Below, one piece after another: positions 17,901 through 26,048 of a stretch of DNA of 64,000 bases (its first letter is position 1; every line of letters starts with the position of its first letter). Position numbers and translations under genes: made by a program. This DNA comes from DASVRZ01 sp038228695 (GTDB lineage Bacteria > Verrucomicrobiota > Verrucomicrobiia > Chthoniobacterales > DASVRZ01): assembly GCA_038228695.1 (NCBI GenBank), contig JBBRPA010000015.1, forward strand, positions 4,997 through 68,996, given 5' to 3'. The notes beneath the pieces are model-generated. The model made no database searches. It had not been told where the DNA came from and saw only the letters and a list, made by a program, of their open reading frames with translations.

Positions 17901-18227
17901 CGTGGTGCCTGCAAGGTTGCGTAAGGTGCGAGCTAGCACATCGGGTTGTTTGATCTGCACATCGCCAGCGCCCCAAGTCGGCCCCGCCTGCGTGTGGAAA
18001 ATGATCCATTCGGCGAGGCCGTCGCCAGAAACATCACCCGCCAAAATAATGTCGCCAGAGCCGGTTTGAAACGAGCCAACTTGAATCGGCGGGCCGAAGC
18101 CATGCGGCCGATAGGCATTGTCCTGCGCTTTTGTAGTAAAGGTGAGCAACCCAGCAATCAACCCGACAGCAAGTAGCAGGGGCACGCCATGGCGCGCTAA
18201 ATGGCTAACTATTGCGTCTTCACGCAT
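14925..18227 (-). CDS. Large secreted FG-GAP repeat protein with M6-like metalloprotease domain
   Basis: 1100 residues from ATG 18227, chosen because a signal peptide follows (hydrophobic stretch HGVPLLLAVGLIAGLLTF); an upstream start at 18323 would bury it. Residues about 50-370 hold FG-GAP/VCBS-type calcium repeats (ADVNGDGYADLI, GDVNGDGCADVVL, ADFDGDGLADLAS). A zinc-protease motif HEFCHTLGALDLYG occurs near residue 550, as in M6 (immune inhibitor A-like) peptidases. The C-terminus has DPDGDGLPNRAEFALGSDP, common in secreted Verrucomicrobiota proteins. Likely an extracellular peptidase or adhesin. Divergent from the polyamine transporter. Confidence 0.8.
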   Translation of the reverse strand: MREDAIVSHLARHGVPLLLAVGLIAGLLTFTTKAQDNAYRPHGFGPPIQVGSFQTGSGDIILAGDVSGDGLAEWIIFHTQAGPTWGAGDVQIKQPDVLARTLRNLAGTTGFCTGSQIPALADVNGDGYADLIRFVGVSAAEPTRGDVWVSLTTGIGFAPQTKWHESLATAGEEMRMGDVNGDGCADVVLFSEGAVGGVRVALANLAGSFDDPGPPLLVGFAKAGAQVHVADFDGDGLADLASVENGATQRVIVALALLGGGFAPPVTVMEQTGNGQVFFGDVTGDRRADMLRRLSSGPGVSLRAWSGGSFGMERIAHQESGFNERTWFATGRLNADLNADLMTLEFSPGPMLTLETVTAVCAIAGEHAPSRAVNLGEYGYGTMTNGVLPPPIGITEIPVVIICGEFKTAPPFPPGFSTALVEQFVFGPQEPSIDGMIRNASGNHVRLRRAGPGVTPIIRNLDPSPSGTSAHIPAYFAGIQGFDFALFDTNHDGVVQNNELVIISIFNTTDGLGQTDPDVTFDTNIAGDLFRGITISCPIATVSYTALWPVLAHEFCHTLGALDLYGPKIPCYALGTTLMSCSPTVQSPGPGFVMLDAWHRMRLGWQRPRVFDVSTYPAAAVIDVAQINNISSIFQRPPVLLTDAAHADTEFYLLEARSRTWNGGPVFNVGEPGAGYDSDFAGGSNNGSGVAFWSCAVNASGDAYAHIQIGPGQDGVLQTSIAAGSDDQLVGGWISPGPDRITQSLPAYFAGQRITAGTNAVLNSALLGDDTVVGGEITPGVNGILDTLLMGDDVITPDDIGIFPLSIFNSLTPANPATRVLQHLNRSVGSITPRWFDGTTSSLSIAADEGTSSSGQSIVEWSTGEFTPFIDSLRPSRAIPGGSVTINGRLGRNLPGKTKVWLAAGSGYGSRIELPIARWTGESARINLPVDLAYGSWRLLIVRDASVSVLSSNTVILNVSETTLYNKWRSLRVPPQSFIIPTLDFPPYERLLNPFADPDGDGLPNRAEFALGSDPFVAEPSGTFIDQQVISTEGLQLTWQEDLSAVEEVGVVPEYSSDLSVWDELPAFTIGSTKTAQTRGAFLPTGGTESRGFMRLRFGE

Positions 18228-18500
18228 TTCGGTAGGGTAAAGTTCCTCTCTGCAAAGTGACAAGACATTTCGAGGAACAGAACCGGTTGGCGTCTCGGAG
18301 TCGGCGGAACAACCCAAACGCAATGGGGTGGGCCCGTTTTTTAGACCAGCAGGAACTTAAAATAAGCTAAATACCGTAACCTTATTTGCGTTTTTCTGCC
18401 GACTGGCAACTACCTACTTTGCTATATAAGTGTGAAAAATAGTGTTTGCCCGGCGCGTTTCCGAGGCATAGCCTACTTGGAAGAAGTTCCCCTACTAACT

Positions 18501-19583
18501 ATGAAACTACGTTCCTCTGCTATTCACGGGGGTGTTGCCCTCGTTCTGTTTGTCATCTCGCTCGGTCTTCTGGCTTTGCCTAGACCGGCGCTCGCCGAAG
18601 AAAAAGCCCTCCGCATCATTGGCTGGGAAGGTTACATGGATAAATCCGTCACCGAAGTGTTTGCCAAGAAGACGGGCTACAAAGTCATCGCGACCTATTG
18701 CGGCACGAGTGACGAAATGTATGCCAAGATCAAGGCGGGCGGCGGTAAATCCTACGACATCGTGACCGCCTCGGGCGATCTCACGAAGCGTCTCTACGAC
18801 TCCGGGTTTATCGAGCCGGTGGACTTAAAGAAAGTGCCTAACTACGAGAAGCTGTTCCCGCTTTTCCAGAATGCGCCCTATAATACTTTTAAAGGTAAAA
18901 ACTACGGCGTCTCGATTGCTTGGGGTCCCGACTTTTTGATCTACGATCCGAAGCAGGTGACTGATGAGGAAGCGAAGACTTGGAAGACGTTTTTCGATCC
19001 GAAATTCAAAGGTCTAGTGAGCGTGAACGACTACAGCATTTTCCTCGCCGACATCAAACTCTGGTATCAGGGGCCGAAGGATATCTTCGACATTAGCGAG
19101 AAGGAATTGAAGGACGACATCAAGCCGAAGCTCTTCCCGTTGCGTCCGCAGATTCGGAAATTCTGGACGAGCCAAGGGGAGTTGGCGCAGTTGTTTGAGA
19201 ACAAGGAAATCGCGCTCGCCTGGGGCTGGCCGGTGACGTTGACGCAACTGAAGAAAGACGGCTTTGAAGTGAAGGCAACCGTGCCAAAGGAAGGCACGAC
19301 TGGATGGTCGGATAGTTGGATGATCATCAAGGGCAGCCCAAATGCGGAGATCGCTCATACTTGGATGAACTACATGCTCGAAGGCCAGGCTCAGAAAGAC
19401 ATGGCAGCGGCGAGTGGTTATTGGCCGGTCAGCAGCACGGTGGTGCCACTCCTGAACGACACCGAGAAAGCCGACTATCATATTGCTGATCTGGATACCT
19501 ATTTCAAATCGATCCACTTCTGGCAGACCGTGCCTAACCTCGATAAGTGGGACGCGCTCTGGAATGAATTTAAGTCGCAATAG
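18501..19583 (+). CDS. potD: Spermidine/putrescine ABC transporter, substrate-binding protein
   Basis: 360 residues from ATG 18501, giving a signal peptide ending near LPRPALAEE; the frame opens upstream at 18432 but without one. Mature N-terminus KALRIIGWEGYMDKSVTEVF and the later ITCGTSDEMYAKIKAGGG-like region match PotD/PotF periplasmic proteins (type 2 binding fold), and the C-terminal part TGWSDSWMIIKGSPNAE fits. Captures polyamines and hands them to PotB/PotC. First gene of potD-potB-potC-potA, an order differing from the E. coli potABCD operon. A 72-base gap with mini-ORFs separates it from potB. Confidence 0.9.
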   Translation: MKLRSSAIHGGVALVLFVISLGLLALPRPALAEEKALRIIGWEGYMDKSVTEVFAKKTGYKVIATYCGTSDEMYAKIKAGGGKSYDIVTASGDLTKRLYDSGFIEPVDLKKVPNYEKLFPLFQNAPYNTFKGKNYGVSIAWGPDFLIYDPKQVTDEEAKTWKTFFDPKFKGLVSVNDYSIFLADIKLWYQGPKDIFDISEKELKDDIKPKLFPLRPQIRKFWTSQGELAQLFENKEIALAWGWPVTLTQLKKDGFEVKATVPKEGTTGWSDSWMIIKGSPNAEIAHTWMNYMLEGQAQKDMAAASGYWPVSSTVVPLLNDTEKADYHIADLDTYFKSIHFWQTVPNLDKWDALWNEFKSQ

Positions 19584-19611
19584 TAACGGCGCAGGCCGCC
19601 TTTATCATCAC

Positions 19612-19655
19612 ATGGCTATCGCATAGCTATCCAATGACTAACCAATGACTAACTA
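19612..19655 (+). promoter_or_regulatory. Ladder of three start-stop mini-ORFs before potB
   Basis: Three tiny frames lead into potB: ATG-GCT-ATC-GCA-TAG (19612-19626), ATG-ACT-AAC-CAA-TGA (19634-19648) and ATG-ACT-AAC-TAA (19645-19656). The second stop overlaps the third start (ATGA) and the third stop overlaps the potB start (TAATG). An 11-base direct repeat CAATGACTAAC (19632-19642, 19643-19653) creates the pattern. GCTAT-CGC-ATAGC (19615-19627) can form a hairpin. Could set potB translation relative to potD; may also be chance. Confidence 0.35.
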
Positions 19656-20531
19656 ATGCCAGCCGTCACCGCGTCCACCCCGGTGCGGCACTCCCGCCGG
19701 GGGGGAGCGTTCTGGGCCGTCTTCCTGCCGCCCTTCTCGTGGATGACGGTCTTTTATCTGGTGCCGCTGGCGGTGCTGCTCAGTCTCGCCTTCCAGCGGC
19801 ATGAGTATGTGCGGGTGATCCATGAGTTTACGCTAGAGAACTTTACCGCGGCCTTTTCCGATTCGTATCGTCCGGCGCTCATCCGCACCCTCGGGGTGGC
19901 GACGGCGGTAACGATCGTGGACATGCTGATCGCGTTTCCCGTGGCGTGGTTTCTCACCTTCCACGCGGGCCGCTGGAAATCGCTCCTCACCATCCTTATT
20001 CTGCTTCCGCTCTGGAGCAGCTATCTGGTGCGGGTGTTTGCCTGGCGGATTATCCTCGGACGCAACGGCATCCTGAACTGGCTACTGGTGGAAACGCATA
20101 TCCTCCGGGAGCCGTCGCCCGCGTTTGTTTACAACATTTTTTCGATGGGACTGACACTCTGCTACATCTGGCTACCCTTTATGATTCTGCCGCTCGTCGC
20201 TGCGTTTGAAAGACTGCCGTTGAATCTACTTGAAGCGTCGTCCGATCTCGGAGCTAACATCGTCACTACCTTCCGACGCGTGGTGCTTCCACTTGTCACG
20301 CCCGGCTTGCTTGCGGGTGGCTTGAGTGTTTTCAGCCTAACCAGTGGCGACTACATCACGCCATCGTTAATCGGTGGGCCGGGTGATAGTCTGGTCGGCA
20401 ACATCATTGCCGGGCAATTTGGCGTGGCTTCTAACTATCCGCTCGGCGCGGCGATTTCCGCGCTGGTGCTCGCGGTGCTGTTTATTTTGTTGGCGGTGCT
20501 TTCGCGCTACAAGATTCTGGAAAATCTCTAA
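19656..20531 (+). CDS. potB: Polyamine ABC transporter permease, PotB-type
   Basis: 291 residues, six hydrophobic helices. The cytoplasmic EAA loop that docks on the ATPase is seen as NLLEASSDLGANIVTTFRRV with the downstream PLVTPGLLAGG. N-terminal segment FYLVPLAVLLSLAFQRHEY and PSLIGGPGDSLVGNIIAGQF are typical of PotB/PotH. With PotC forms the inner membrane channel for spermidine/putrescine. The ATG is overlapped by the stop of an upstream mini-ORF (TAATG); no Shine-Dalgarno seen. Followed 4 bases later by potC. Confidence 0.9.
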   Translation: MPAVTASTPVRHSRRGGAFWAVFLPPFSWMTVFYLVPLAVLLSLAFQRHEYVRVIHEFTLENFTAAFSDSYRPALIRTLGVATAVTIVDMLIAFPVAWFLTFHAGRWKSLLTILILLPLWSSYLVRVFAWRIILGRNGILNWLLVETHILREPSPAFVYNIFSMGLTLCYIWLPFMILPLVAAFERLPLNLLEASSDLGANIVTTFRRVVLPLVTPGLLAGGLSVFSLTSGDYITPSLIGGPGDSLVGNIIAGQFGVASNYPLGAAISALVLAVLFILLAVLSRYKILENL

Positions 20532-20535
20532 CCTG

Positions 20536-21324
20536 ATGGCCCGACTCCACACATCGCGAATCGGAAAATGGTTCCTCGGTTCCTATACGCTCGGGGTTTT
20601 TCTATTCATGCATCTGCCGGTGGCGGTGATTATTTTCTTTAGCTTCAGCAGTAAGCGCGTGTTGTCGCTACCGATCAAAGGCTGGACGCTCGACTGGTAT
20701 CGCGAGGCGTTGCAAGACGACCGATTGCGCGTTGGCCTGATCAACAGTCTGAAGGTGGCCTCGGGCGCCACGCTGCTGGCGGCATTGTTAGGAACGCTGG
20801 GGGCGTTTGCGATCAGTCGCTGGCGCTTCCACGGGCGGGCGGCGTTTCGCAGTGCGGTGGTCATTCCGATTTTGCTGCCGGGAATTGTCACTGGCGTGGC
20901 AATGTTGAGTTTCTTTGGGCAGGCGGGAATTCCGCTCGGTTTGCTCACAGTGATCATTGGTCATGCGACGTTTGGGTTTCCAGTAGTCTTCAACACGATG
21001 AATGCCCGTCTCTCGCAACTTCCGCGCAGTCTCGAAGAAGCCTCCGCCGATTTGGGCGCGACACCGGCGCAGACGTTTCGGTTGGTCGTCTTTCCTGCGA
21101 TTCGCTCGGCACTGATCGCAGGAGCGTTGCTGGCCTTCACGCTCAGCTTCGATGAGATCGTCGTGACCATTTTCCTAACCGGACCCGACAACACGCTGCC
21201 GATCGAAATCTACTCCCGTCTCCGCTTTGGGATGACGCCGGAGATCAATGCGGTCGTGACCATGATCCTGCTCGTCTCGGGCACGCTCGTTCTGCTCAGC
21301 ACGCGATTTTCCAAGAAAACCTAA
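20536..21324 (+). CDS. potC: Polyamine ABC transporter permease, PotC-type
   Basis: 262 residues from ATG 20536; the open frame continues upstream into potB in another phase and is not used. Six helices; FMHLPVAVIIFFSFSSKRVL near the start and the EAA loop SLEEASADLGATPAQTFRLV are characteristic of PotC/PotI. The final segment with LTGPDNTLPIEIYSRLRFG is also typical. Partner of PotB. Only 4 bases after potB and 2 before potA, so translation is probably coupled; upstream sequence TCTAACCTG has no Shine-Dalgarno. Confidence 0.92.
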   Translation: MARLHTSRIGKWFLGSYTLGVFLFMHLPVAVIIFFSFSSKRVLSLPIKGWTLDWYREALQDDRLRVGLINSLKVASGATLLAALLGTLGAFAISRWRFHGRAAFRSAVVIPILLPGIVTGVAMLSFFGQAGIPLGLLTVIIGHATFGFPVVFNTMNARLSQLPRSLEEASADLGATPAQTFRLVVFPAIRSALIAGALLAFTLSFDEIVVTIFLTGPDNTLPIEIYSRLRFGMTPEINAVVTMILLVSGTLVLLSTRFSKKT

Positions 21325-21326
21325 CC

Positions 21327-22391
21327 ATGGCCGAATCCGCATTTTCCGTCGAATTGCAAGCAGTGACCAAGCGCTACGGAACGCTCGCCGCCGCCAATGC
21401 CGTGTCGCTTGAAATCAAGGCCGGGGAATTTTTCACGTTGCTCGGTTCGTCCGGTTGCGGCAAGACGACGCTGCTGCGGCTGATTGGTGGGTTTGAGTTT
21501 CCCGACGACGGCAACGTGCTGATCAACGGGGTGGATGTTAGCAAGCTGCCTGCGCACAAGCGCGATGTGCATACGGTGTTTCAGGATTACGCGCTGTTTC
21601 CGCATCTAACCGTGTTCGAGAACGTGGCCTATGCCTGCCGGTTGCAGGGTGTGGGGGCAGCGGAGTTGCAGGAAAAGGTAACGGTCGCTCTCGATCTGGT
21701 GCAGCTCTCCGGCTACGAAAAGCGCCGGCCCTCAGAACTCTCGGGCGGGCAGCAACAACGCGTCGCGCTGGCCCGTGCGATTGTGGATCGTCCTTCCGTG
21801 CTCTTACTCGACGAACCGCTCAGCGCACTCGATGCGAAAATCCGCACGGAGGTGCGCGAGGAACTACGATTGCTCCAACGACGAACAGGCATCACGTTTA
21901 TCTATGTGACCCACGATCAGGACGAGGCGCTCGTCTTGTCGGATCGCATTGCGGTGATTCGCGGCGGACGCGTCTTGCAAGTGGACACGCCAATTGGACT
22001 CTACGAGCGTCCGGCAGATCTCTTCGTCGCGTCGTTCGTCGGCAAAGCCAATTTCATTTCCGGAGTGCTCACCGCGCGTGGCGGAAAGGAAGGCCGCGTG
22101 CAAACTTCGGATGGCCCGATCGAAGCGACGCTGCTGAGTGATTTACCGTTGCAAAGCGCTGTGCAGGTGATGGTGCGCCCGGAAAATCTGCGGCTCGGCG
22201 CAGGCAGTTTCGAGGCCACGATCCAGCTCGCGGCGTATTTGGGACACAGCACGGAATACATCCTTAACGATGGAACGAAAACGCTTCGTGCTCTCGAACT
22301 GCGCCGTCGCGGTGAGACGCCGCGTGCTACTGGCTCGACCGTGCGCTACGGCTGGAATCCCTACGAGGCGCTGATCTACCCGGCCGACTAG
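21327..22391 (+). CDS. potA: Polyamine ABC transporter ATP-binding protein
   Basis: 354 residues. Walker A GSSGCGKTT (near residue 38), Q-loop FQDYALFPHLTVFENVAY, signature LSGGQQQRVALARAI, Walker B LLLDEPLSALD and H-loop YVTHDQDEAL are all intact. After residue 240 a TOBE-type regulatory domain follows (VMVRPENLRLG). Energises PotBC. Closes the four-gene operon; a stem-loop with a T-run lies just downstream (22397-22476). Confidence 0.93.
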   Translation: MAESAFSVELQAVTKRYGTLAAANAVSLEIKAGEFFTLLGSSGCGKTTLLRLIGGFEFPDDGNVLINGVDVSKLPAHKRDVHTVFQDYALFPHLTVFENVAYACRLQGVGAAELQEKVTVALDLVQLSGYEKRRPSELSGGQQQRVALARAIVDRPSVLLLDEPLSALDAKIRTEVREELRLLQRRTGITFIYVTHDQDEALVLSDRIAVIRGGRVLQVDTPIGLYERPADLFVASFVGKANFISGVLTARGGKEGRVQTSDGPIEATLLSDLPLQSAVQVMVRPENLRLGAGSFEATIQLAAYLGHSTEYILNDGTKTLRALELRRRGETPRATGSTVRYGWNPYEALIYPAD

Positions 22392-22396
22392 CTATG

Positions 22397-22476
22397 CGAT
22401 GGGCCCGGAACGGTTGTCGATCGCCTCAATTAAAAACTAGTGGCGGACACGGCCCATCGGGTGCTTAGTCTTTTTT
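22397..22476 (+). terminator. Terminator-like stem-loop after potA
   Basis: CGATGGGCC (22397-22405) and GGCCCATCG (22451-22459) are perfect complements separated by 45 bases, followed 11 bases later by six Ts (22471-22476). The long loop and distance to the T-run make this a weak intrinsic terminator at best. It sits between the pot operon and the PEP-CTERM protease gene. Confidence 0.4.
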
Positions 22477-22497
22477 ATCCCCCTTCAGTTCCCTTTT

Positions 22498-23259
22498 ATG
22501 AAAGCCCTCCTGAACGTCCTGTTTCTTTCTGCCCTCGGCCTTTGCGCGCTCCAGGCCGTCACTGTTTATCCGGACAACCCCGCTCTCTCCGCCTCGGCTG
22601 CCGGCAATGGCGCGGGCTGGAACTACGTCGGCCAGATCAACGGCGGCGCTTCTGGCGTATATCTCGGTAATTATTCCGGGACCCACTACGTGCTCACGGC
22701 GAATCATGTAGGTGGGGGAAACTTTACGTTAGGTGGCACGACCTACAACTTGGTCTCGGGCAGCTATCATCAGGTCGCGCCCGCGCTGGACCTCGGAGTT
22801 TTTGCCATCCATGGGGGTGCCCCGCTCGACGCGCTGACCCAGCTTGTGCTCGGCTCTTCATTAACCACCAGTTCGAGCTTGAACATGATCGGCTATGGCG
22901 GCGGGACGAAACGCGGCGGATACAACACGCCCGATTCCGAGGACTTCTATTCCTATGATGGATACACTGAGGCGTTGTTCATCACCGATTACGATTCGGT
23001 GCCCGGCGAGGCGCAAGCGATCGGCGGCGACTCGGGCGGCGGCGTTTTTTATCAGAATGGACCCAACCTGGAACTCGCGGCGATCATGGTTGTCGCGGGA
23101 ACGGATAGTGGAAAGCAGATAACGGGCAGCGTGGACGTGGGCTACTATCGCACTGAAATCCTCACCCGCGTGCCCGAGGCTTCGACGGTGGGCTTCTGGA
23201 TCGTGGCAGCGACCTTCGCGGTGAGCGTCGTCTGGCGTTCACGTTCCCGCCTTTCCTAA
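22498..23259 (+). CDS. PEP-CTERM serine protease (chymotrypsin-like)
   Basis: 253 residues. Signal peptide (MKALLNVLFLSALGLCALQA). The catalytic triad of the trypsin fold is readable: His70 in YVLTANHVGG, Asp98 in ALDLGVF and Ser179 in GGDSGGGVF. The C-terminus is a PEP-CTERM signal: VPEAST (227-232 region), a hydrophobic helix, then basic WRSRSRLS. The motif is PEA rather than the commonest PEP. Likely exported, protease folded outside, and its tail cut by an exosortase such as the one at 2452. Stands alone between the pot operon and a phosphoesterase gene. Substrate unknown. Confidence 0.85.
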   Translation: MKALLNVLFLSALGLCALQAVTVYPDNPALSASAAGNGAGWNYVGQINGGASGVYLGNYSGTHYVLTANHVGGGNFTLGGTTYNLVSGSYHQVAPALDLGVFAIHGGAPLDALTQLVLGSSLTTSSSLNMIGYGGGTKRGGYNTPDSEDFYSYDGYTEALFITDYDSVPGEAQAIGGDSGGGVFYQNGPNLELAAIMVVAGTDSGKQITGSVDVGYYRTEILTRVPEASTVGFWIVAATFAVSVVWRSRSRLS

Positions 23260-23328
23260 ACAAATACTCGCTCACAGCTTGCGCTTAAGCGTGGACGAGT
23301 GGGGCCCCATTGTGCAGACTCCCGCGCA

Positions 23329-24060
23329 ATGAAACTGCTTTTCGTGGCTGACCTCCACTACGCCCTCAAGCAATTTGATTGGCTTGTGGCCAACGCGGAG
23401 AAATTCGATCCGATCGTCATCGGTGGCGATTTGCTCGATCTTTCCTCGGCGCTCGATTTCGACGTGCAGATCGTAGTCGTAGAAAAATACCTGAGCAAGA
23501 TTCGCGAAAAGACGCGTTTGTTAGTCACCTCCGGAAATCATGACGGAGACAGTCGCAACAGCGCGGATGAATCCATCGCGCAATGGCTTCTCGAATCCAC
23601 CGTGCAGGGACTCTTTACCGATGGCGAAAGCCTAGATCTCGACGGCACGCGGATCACGCTCTGCCCGTGGTGGGACGGCCCCGCTTCTCTGGCTGAACTG
23701 GAGACCCAACTCGAGCGCGAGGCAGCCACCGTGAAGGGACGCTGGATCTGGATTCACCACGCGCCGCCAGCTGGATCGCCCGTTTGCTGGACAGGTAAAG
23801 TTTTTGCCGGAGACGAAAAACTAGCAGGTTGGATTCAGCGTTTCCAACCCGACATCGTGCTCAGCGGGCACATTCACAATTCGCCCTACTACGCAGAGGG
23901 ATCGTGGATCGATCGCATCGGCAAAACCTGGGTCTTCAATCCCGGCAAACAAATCGGCCCCACTCCGGCCTATATCACTATCGACCTCGACACGCTCGCG
24001 GCGGAATGGATTTCGCTCGAGGGCGAATCAACCCGGCAACTCGCCACTGCGAATAGTTGA
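23329..24060 (+). CDS. Metallophosphoesterase
   Basis: 243 residues from ATG 23329 (an upstream GTG at 23299 is less likely). Calcineurin-like phosphoesterase motifs appear in order: FVADLHY (D-x-H), GGDLLDL (G-D), TSGNHDGD (G-N-H-D), WIHHAPP and SGHIHNSPY (G-H-x-H). Such enzymes use two metal ions to cut phosphate esters; nucleic acid, nucleotide or protein substrates are all possible. Cytoplasmic, no signal peptide. Its 3' end overlaps the convergent cNMP-binding gene by 33 bases. Confidence 0.88.
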   Translation: MKLLFVADLHYALKQFDWLVANAEKFDPIVIGGDLLDLSSALDFDVQIVVVEKYLSKIREKTRLLVTSGNHDGDSRNSADESIAQWLLESTVQGLFTDGESLDLDGTRITLCPWWDGPASLAELETQLEREAATVKGRWIWIHHAPPAGSPVCWTGKVFAGDEKLAGWIQRFQPDIVLSGHIHNSPYYAEGSWIDRIGKTWVFNPGKQIGPTPAYITIDLDTLAAEWISLEGESTRQLATANS

Positions 24061-24519
24061 GTCGCTGGGCCGGACGCGATTACGCGGTTGGCGGTGGAGC
24101 AAGGTCTCGAGCACTTCATCGACCATCCCGAGATGATCGTGCCCCTCGAATTGGCGCTTCACATCGACGAGATATTTGTTCAGCGCATCGAGCCGTTGCG
24201 CGAGCAGTTTGCAGACGTGGAGGCAGAGCGCGGGCGACGCTTTAAGGAACTCGCTGGAATTTTCGACGATATAAAACTCACACGCCGACTCCGCTTTGAC
24301 CGATGCGGTGTGACCGCCCCCAAGGAGGACGGCCATCTCGCCGAAAACGACCCCGGGCTCCGAGGCGAGGGCTACGGGCACGCCGTTCTTAACGACCTCG
24401 ACCGTTCCGCGGATCAGGAAAAAAAGACAATCGGTTCGGGTGCCCTCTTTGATGATGAGGTCGCCCTCAGTGAATGGATGAATTTCCCGACCCTGCAATG
24501 CTTCGAGTATTGGCGACAT
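24028..24519 (-). CDS. Cyclic nucleotide-binding domain protein without HTH
   Basis: 163 residues from ATG 24519 (a TTG at 24537 is also in frame). Residues about 10-120 form a Crp-type cNMP-binding beta-barrel: IHPFTEGDLIIKEGTRTDCL, FFLIRGTVEV, FGEMAVLLGGGHTASVKAES. The canonical phosphate-binding FGE...R-x-A has H-T-A here, so cAMP binding is doubtful. A C-terminal helix of about 50 residues follows and no DNA-binding domain exists. Probably a regulatory subunit acting on a partner protein. Overlaps the metallophosphoesterase gene tail to tail. Confidence 0.8.
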   Translation of the reverse strand: MSPILEALQGREIHPFTEGDLIIKEGTRTDCLFFLIRGTVEVVKNGVPVALASEPGVVFGEMAVLLGGGHTASVKAESACEFYIVENSSEFLKASPALCLHVCKLLAQRLDALNKYLVDVKRQFEGHDHLGMVDEVLETLLHRQPRNRVRPSDSTIRSGELPG

Positions 24520-24649
24520 GGACGGGTGTTGTAACAACTCCCGCGCCCGCCGAAAAGCCTTTTGCGAGCCGAATCCTCCTTCTGTCGCACGCTGCGCCCG
24601 AACCGGAAGAATTGACTACCCATTTCCCATCCCCTAGCTTGATTCTGTT

Positions 24650-26047
24650 ATGCCCATTTTTGATCTTGTCGTCATCGGAGCCGGACCCGCCGGCTATGTC
24701 GCTGCCATTCGCGCCGCTCAACTCGGATTAAAAACTGCGCTGGTGGAAAAAGATAAGACCCTCGGCGGCACCTGTCTGAACATTGGCTGCATCCCGAGCA
24801 AAGCCCTTCTCGCCTCGAGCGAGCACCTTCATTTCGCGCAGAAAAAGGCGGCGAATCACGGAATTCTTTTTGAAAAACTCTCGATCGATCTCGCGAAGAT
24901 GCATGCCCGGAAAGACGCGGTGGTAAAGCAACTCACCGGCGGCGTCGAATTTCTCATCAAAAAAAACGGCATCACCCGCTACGAAGGCACCGGCAAAGTG
25001 ACCGCGGCCGGAAAAGTCACCGTGACCGGCGCAAAAACGGAGGAACTAGAGACGACTAATATCCTGCTCGCGACCGGGAGCGTTCCCTCCGAGATTCCGC
25101 ATCTGCCGGTCGATGGAAACACCGTCGTGACCAGCACAGAAGCGCTGAGTTTCGGCGAGGTGCCTAAGCGATTGTTAGTGATTGGCGGCGGCGCGATTGG
25201 GTTGGAGCTGGGCTCGGTCTGGGCGCGGCTCGGGAGCGCGGTGACAGTGGTTGAATTTCTCCCGCGGATCGCGGCGTTCTACGATCCGGATGTAACAACA
25301 GCTTTGCAAAAATGTCTCGCCGCAGAAGGCATCACTTTCCAACTCGACACGGCGGTGACCGCGCTCTCGGTGAAGAAAGGTGTGGCGACCGCGACCTTGA
25401 AAGCAAAAGACGGCACGGAATCTACGATTGAAGCGGATAAAGTGTTAGTATCGGTCGGCCGCAAACCGTATCTGGCGGGTGTGGTCGATGAATCGCTCGG
25501 ACTGAAATTGACCGCGCGCGGCCAGGTCGAGACGGACGCACATTATGCGACTAACATCCCCGGCGTTTACGCGATCGGCGACATCATTTCCGGGCCGATG
25601 CTGGCCCACAAAGCTGAGGAAGAAGGCGTGGCCTGTGTCGAACGGCTGGCCGGCAAGGCGGGTCACGTGAACTACGACATTATCCCGAACGTGATCTACA
25701 CCGAACCGGAAGTTTCCAGCGTCGGATTAACCGAGACCGCTGCGAAAGAAAAAGGCATCGCCGTTAACGTCGGAAAATTCATTTTCAAAGCGAACGGCCG
25801 CGCCATCGCGGCGGATGCGACGGAAGGTTTTGTCAAAATCGTGGCCGACGCCAAGACGGATCGATTGTTAGGAGCACAGATCATTTCGACGAACGCTTCC
25901 GAGTTGATCGCCGAATGTGTGAGCGTGATGGAATTTGGCGGCAGCGCCGAGGACATCGCGCGGACGATTCATAGTCACCCGACGATGATGGAATCCGTGA
26001 AAGAAGCCGCTCTCGCCGTGGCCAAACGCTCGCTCCACTCGGTGTAA
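24650..26047 (+). CDS. lpdA: Dihydrolipoyl dehydrogenase
   Basis: 465 residues, normal length. FAD-binding VIGAGPAGYVAAIRAAQLG, redox-active disulfide GGTCLNIGCIPSKALL, NAD-binding VIGGGAIGLELGSVWARLG and the C-terminal dimer motif with HSHPTMMESVKEAA (His-Glu catalytic pair of HxHPTxxE type) are all present. E3 subunit of pyruvate and 2-oxoglutarate dehydrogenase complexes and of glycine cleavage; which complex cannot be said because no E1/E2 gene is nearby. Ends just before a hairpin with a T-run in a REP-like element. Confidence 0.95.
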   Translation: MPIFDLVVIGAGPAGYVAAIRAAQLGLKTALVEKDKTLGGTCLNIGCIPSKALLASSEHLHFAQKKAANHGILFEKLSIDLAKMHARKDAVVKQLTGGVEFLIKKNGITRYEGTGKVTAAGKVTVTGAKTEELETTNILLATGSVPSEIPHLPVDGNTVVTSTEALSFGEVPKRLLVIGGGAIGLELGSVWARLGSAVTVVEFLPRIAAFYDPDVTTALQKCLAAEGITFQLDTAVTALSVKKGVATATLKAKDGTESTIEADKVLVSVGRKPYLAGVVDESLGLKLTARGQVETDAHYATNIPGVYAIGDIISGPMLAHKAEEEGVACVERLAGKAGHVNYDIIPNVIYTEPEVSSVGLTETAAKEKGIAVNVGKFIFKANGRAIAADATEGFVKIVADAKTDRLLGAQIISTNASELIAECVSVMEFGGSAEDIARTIHSHPTMMESVKEAALAVAKRSLHSV

Positions 26048-26048
26048 G

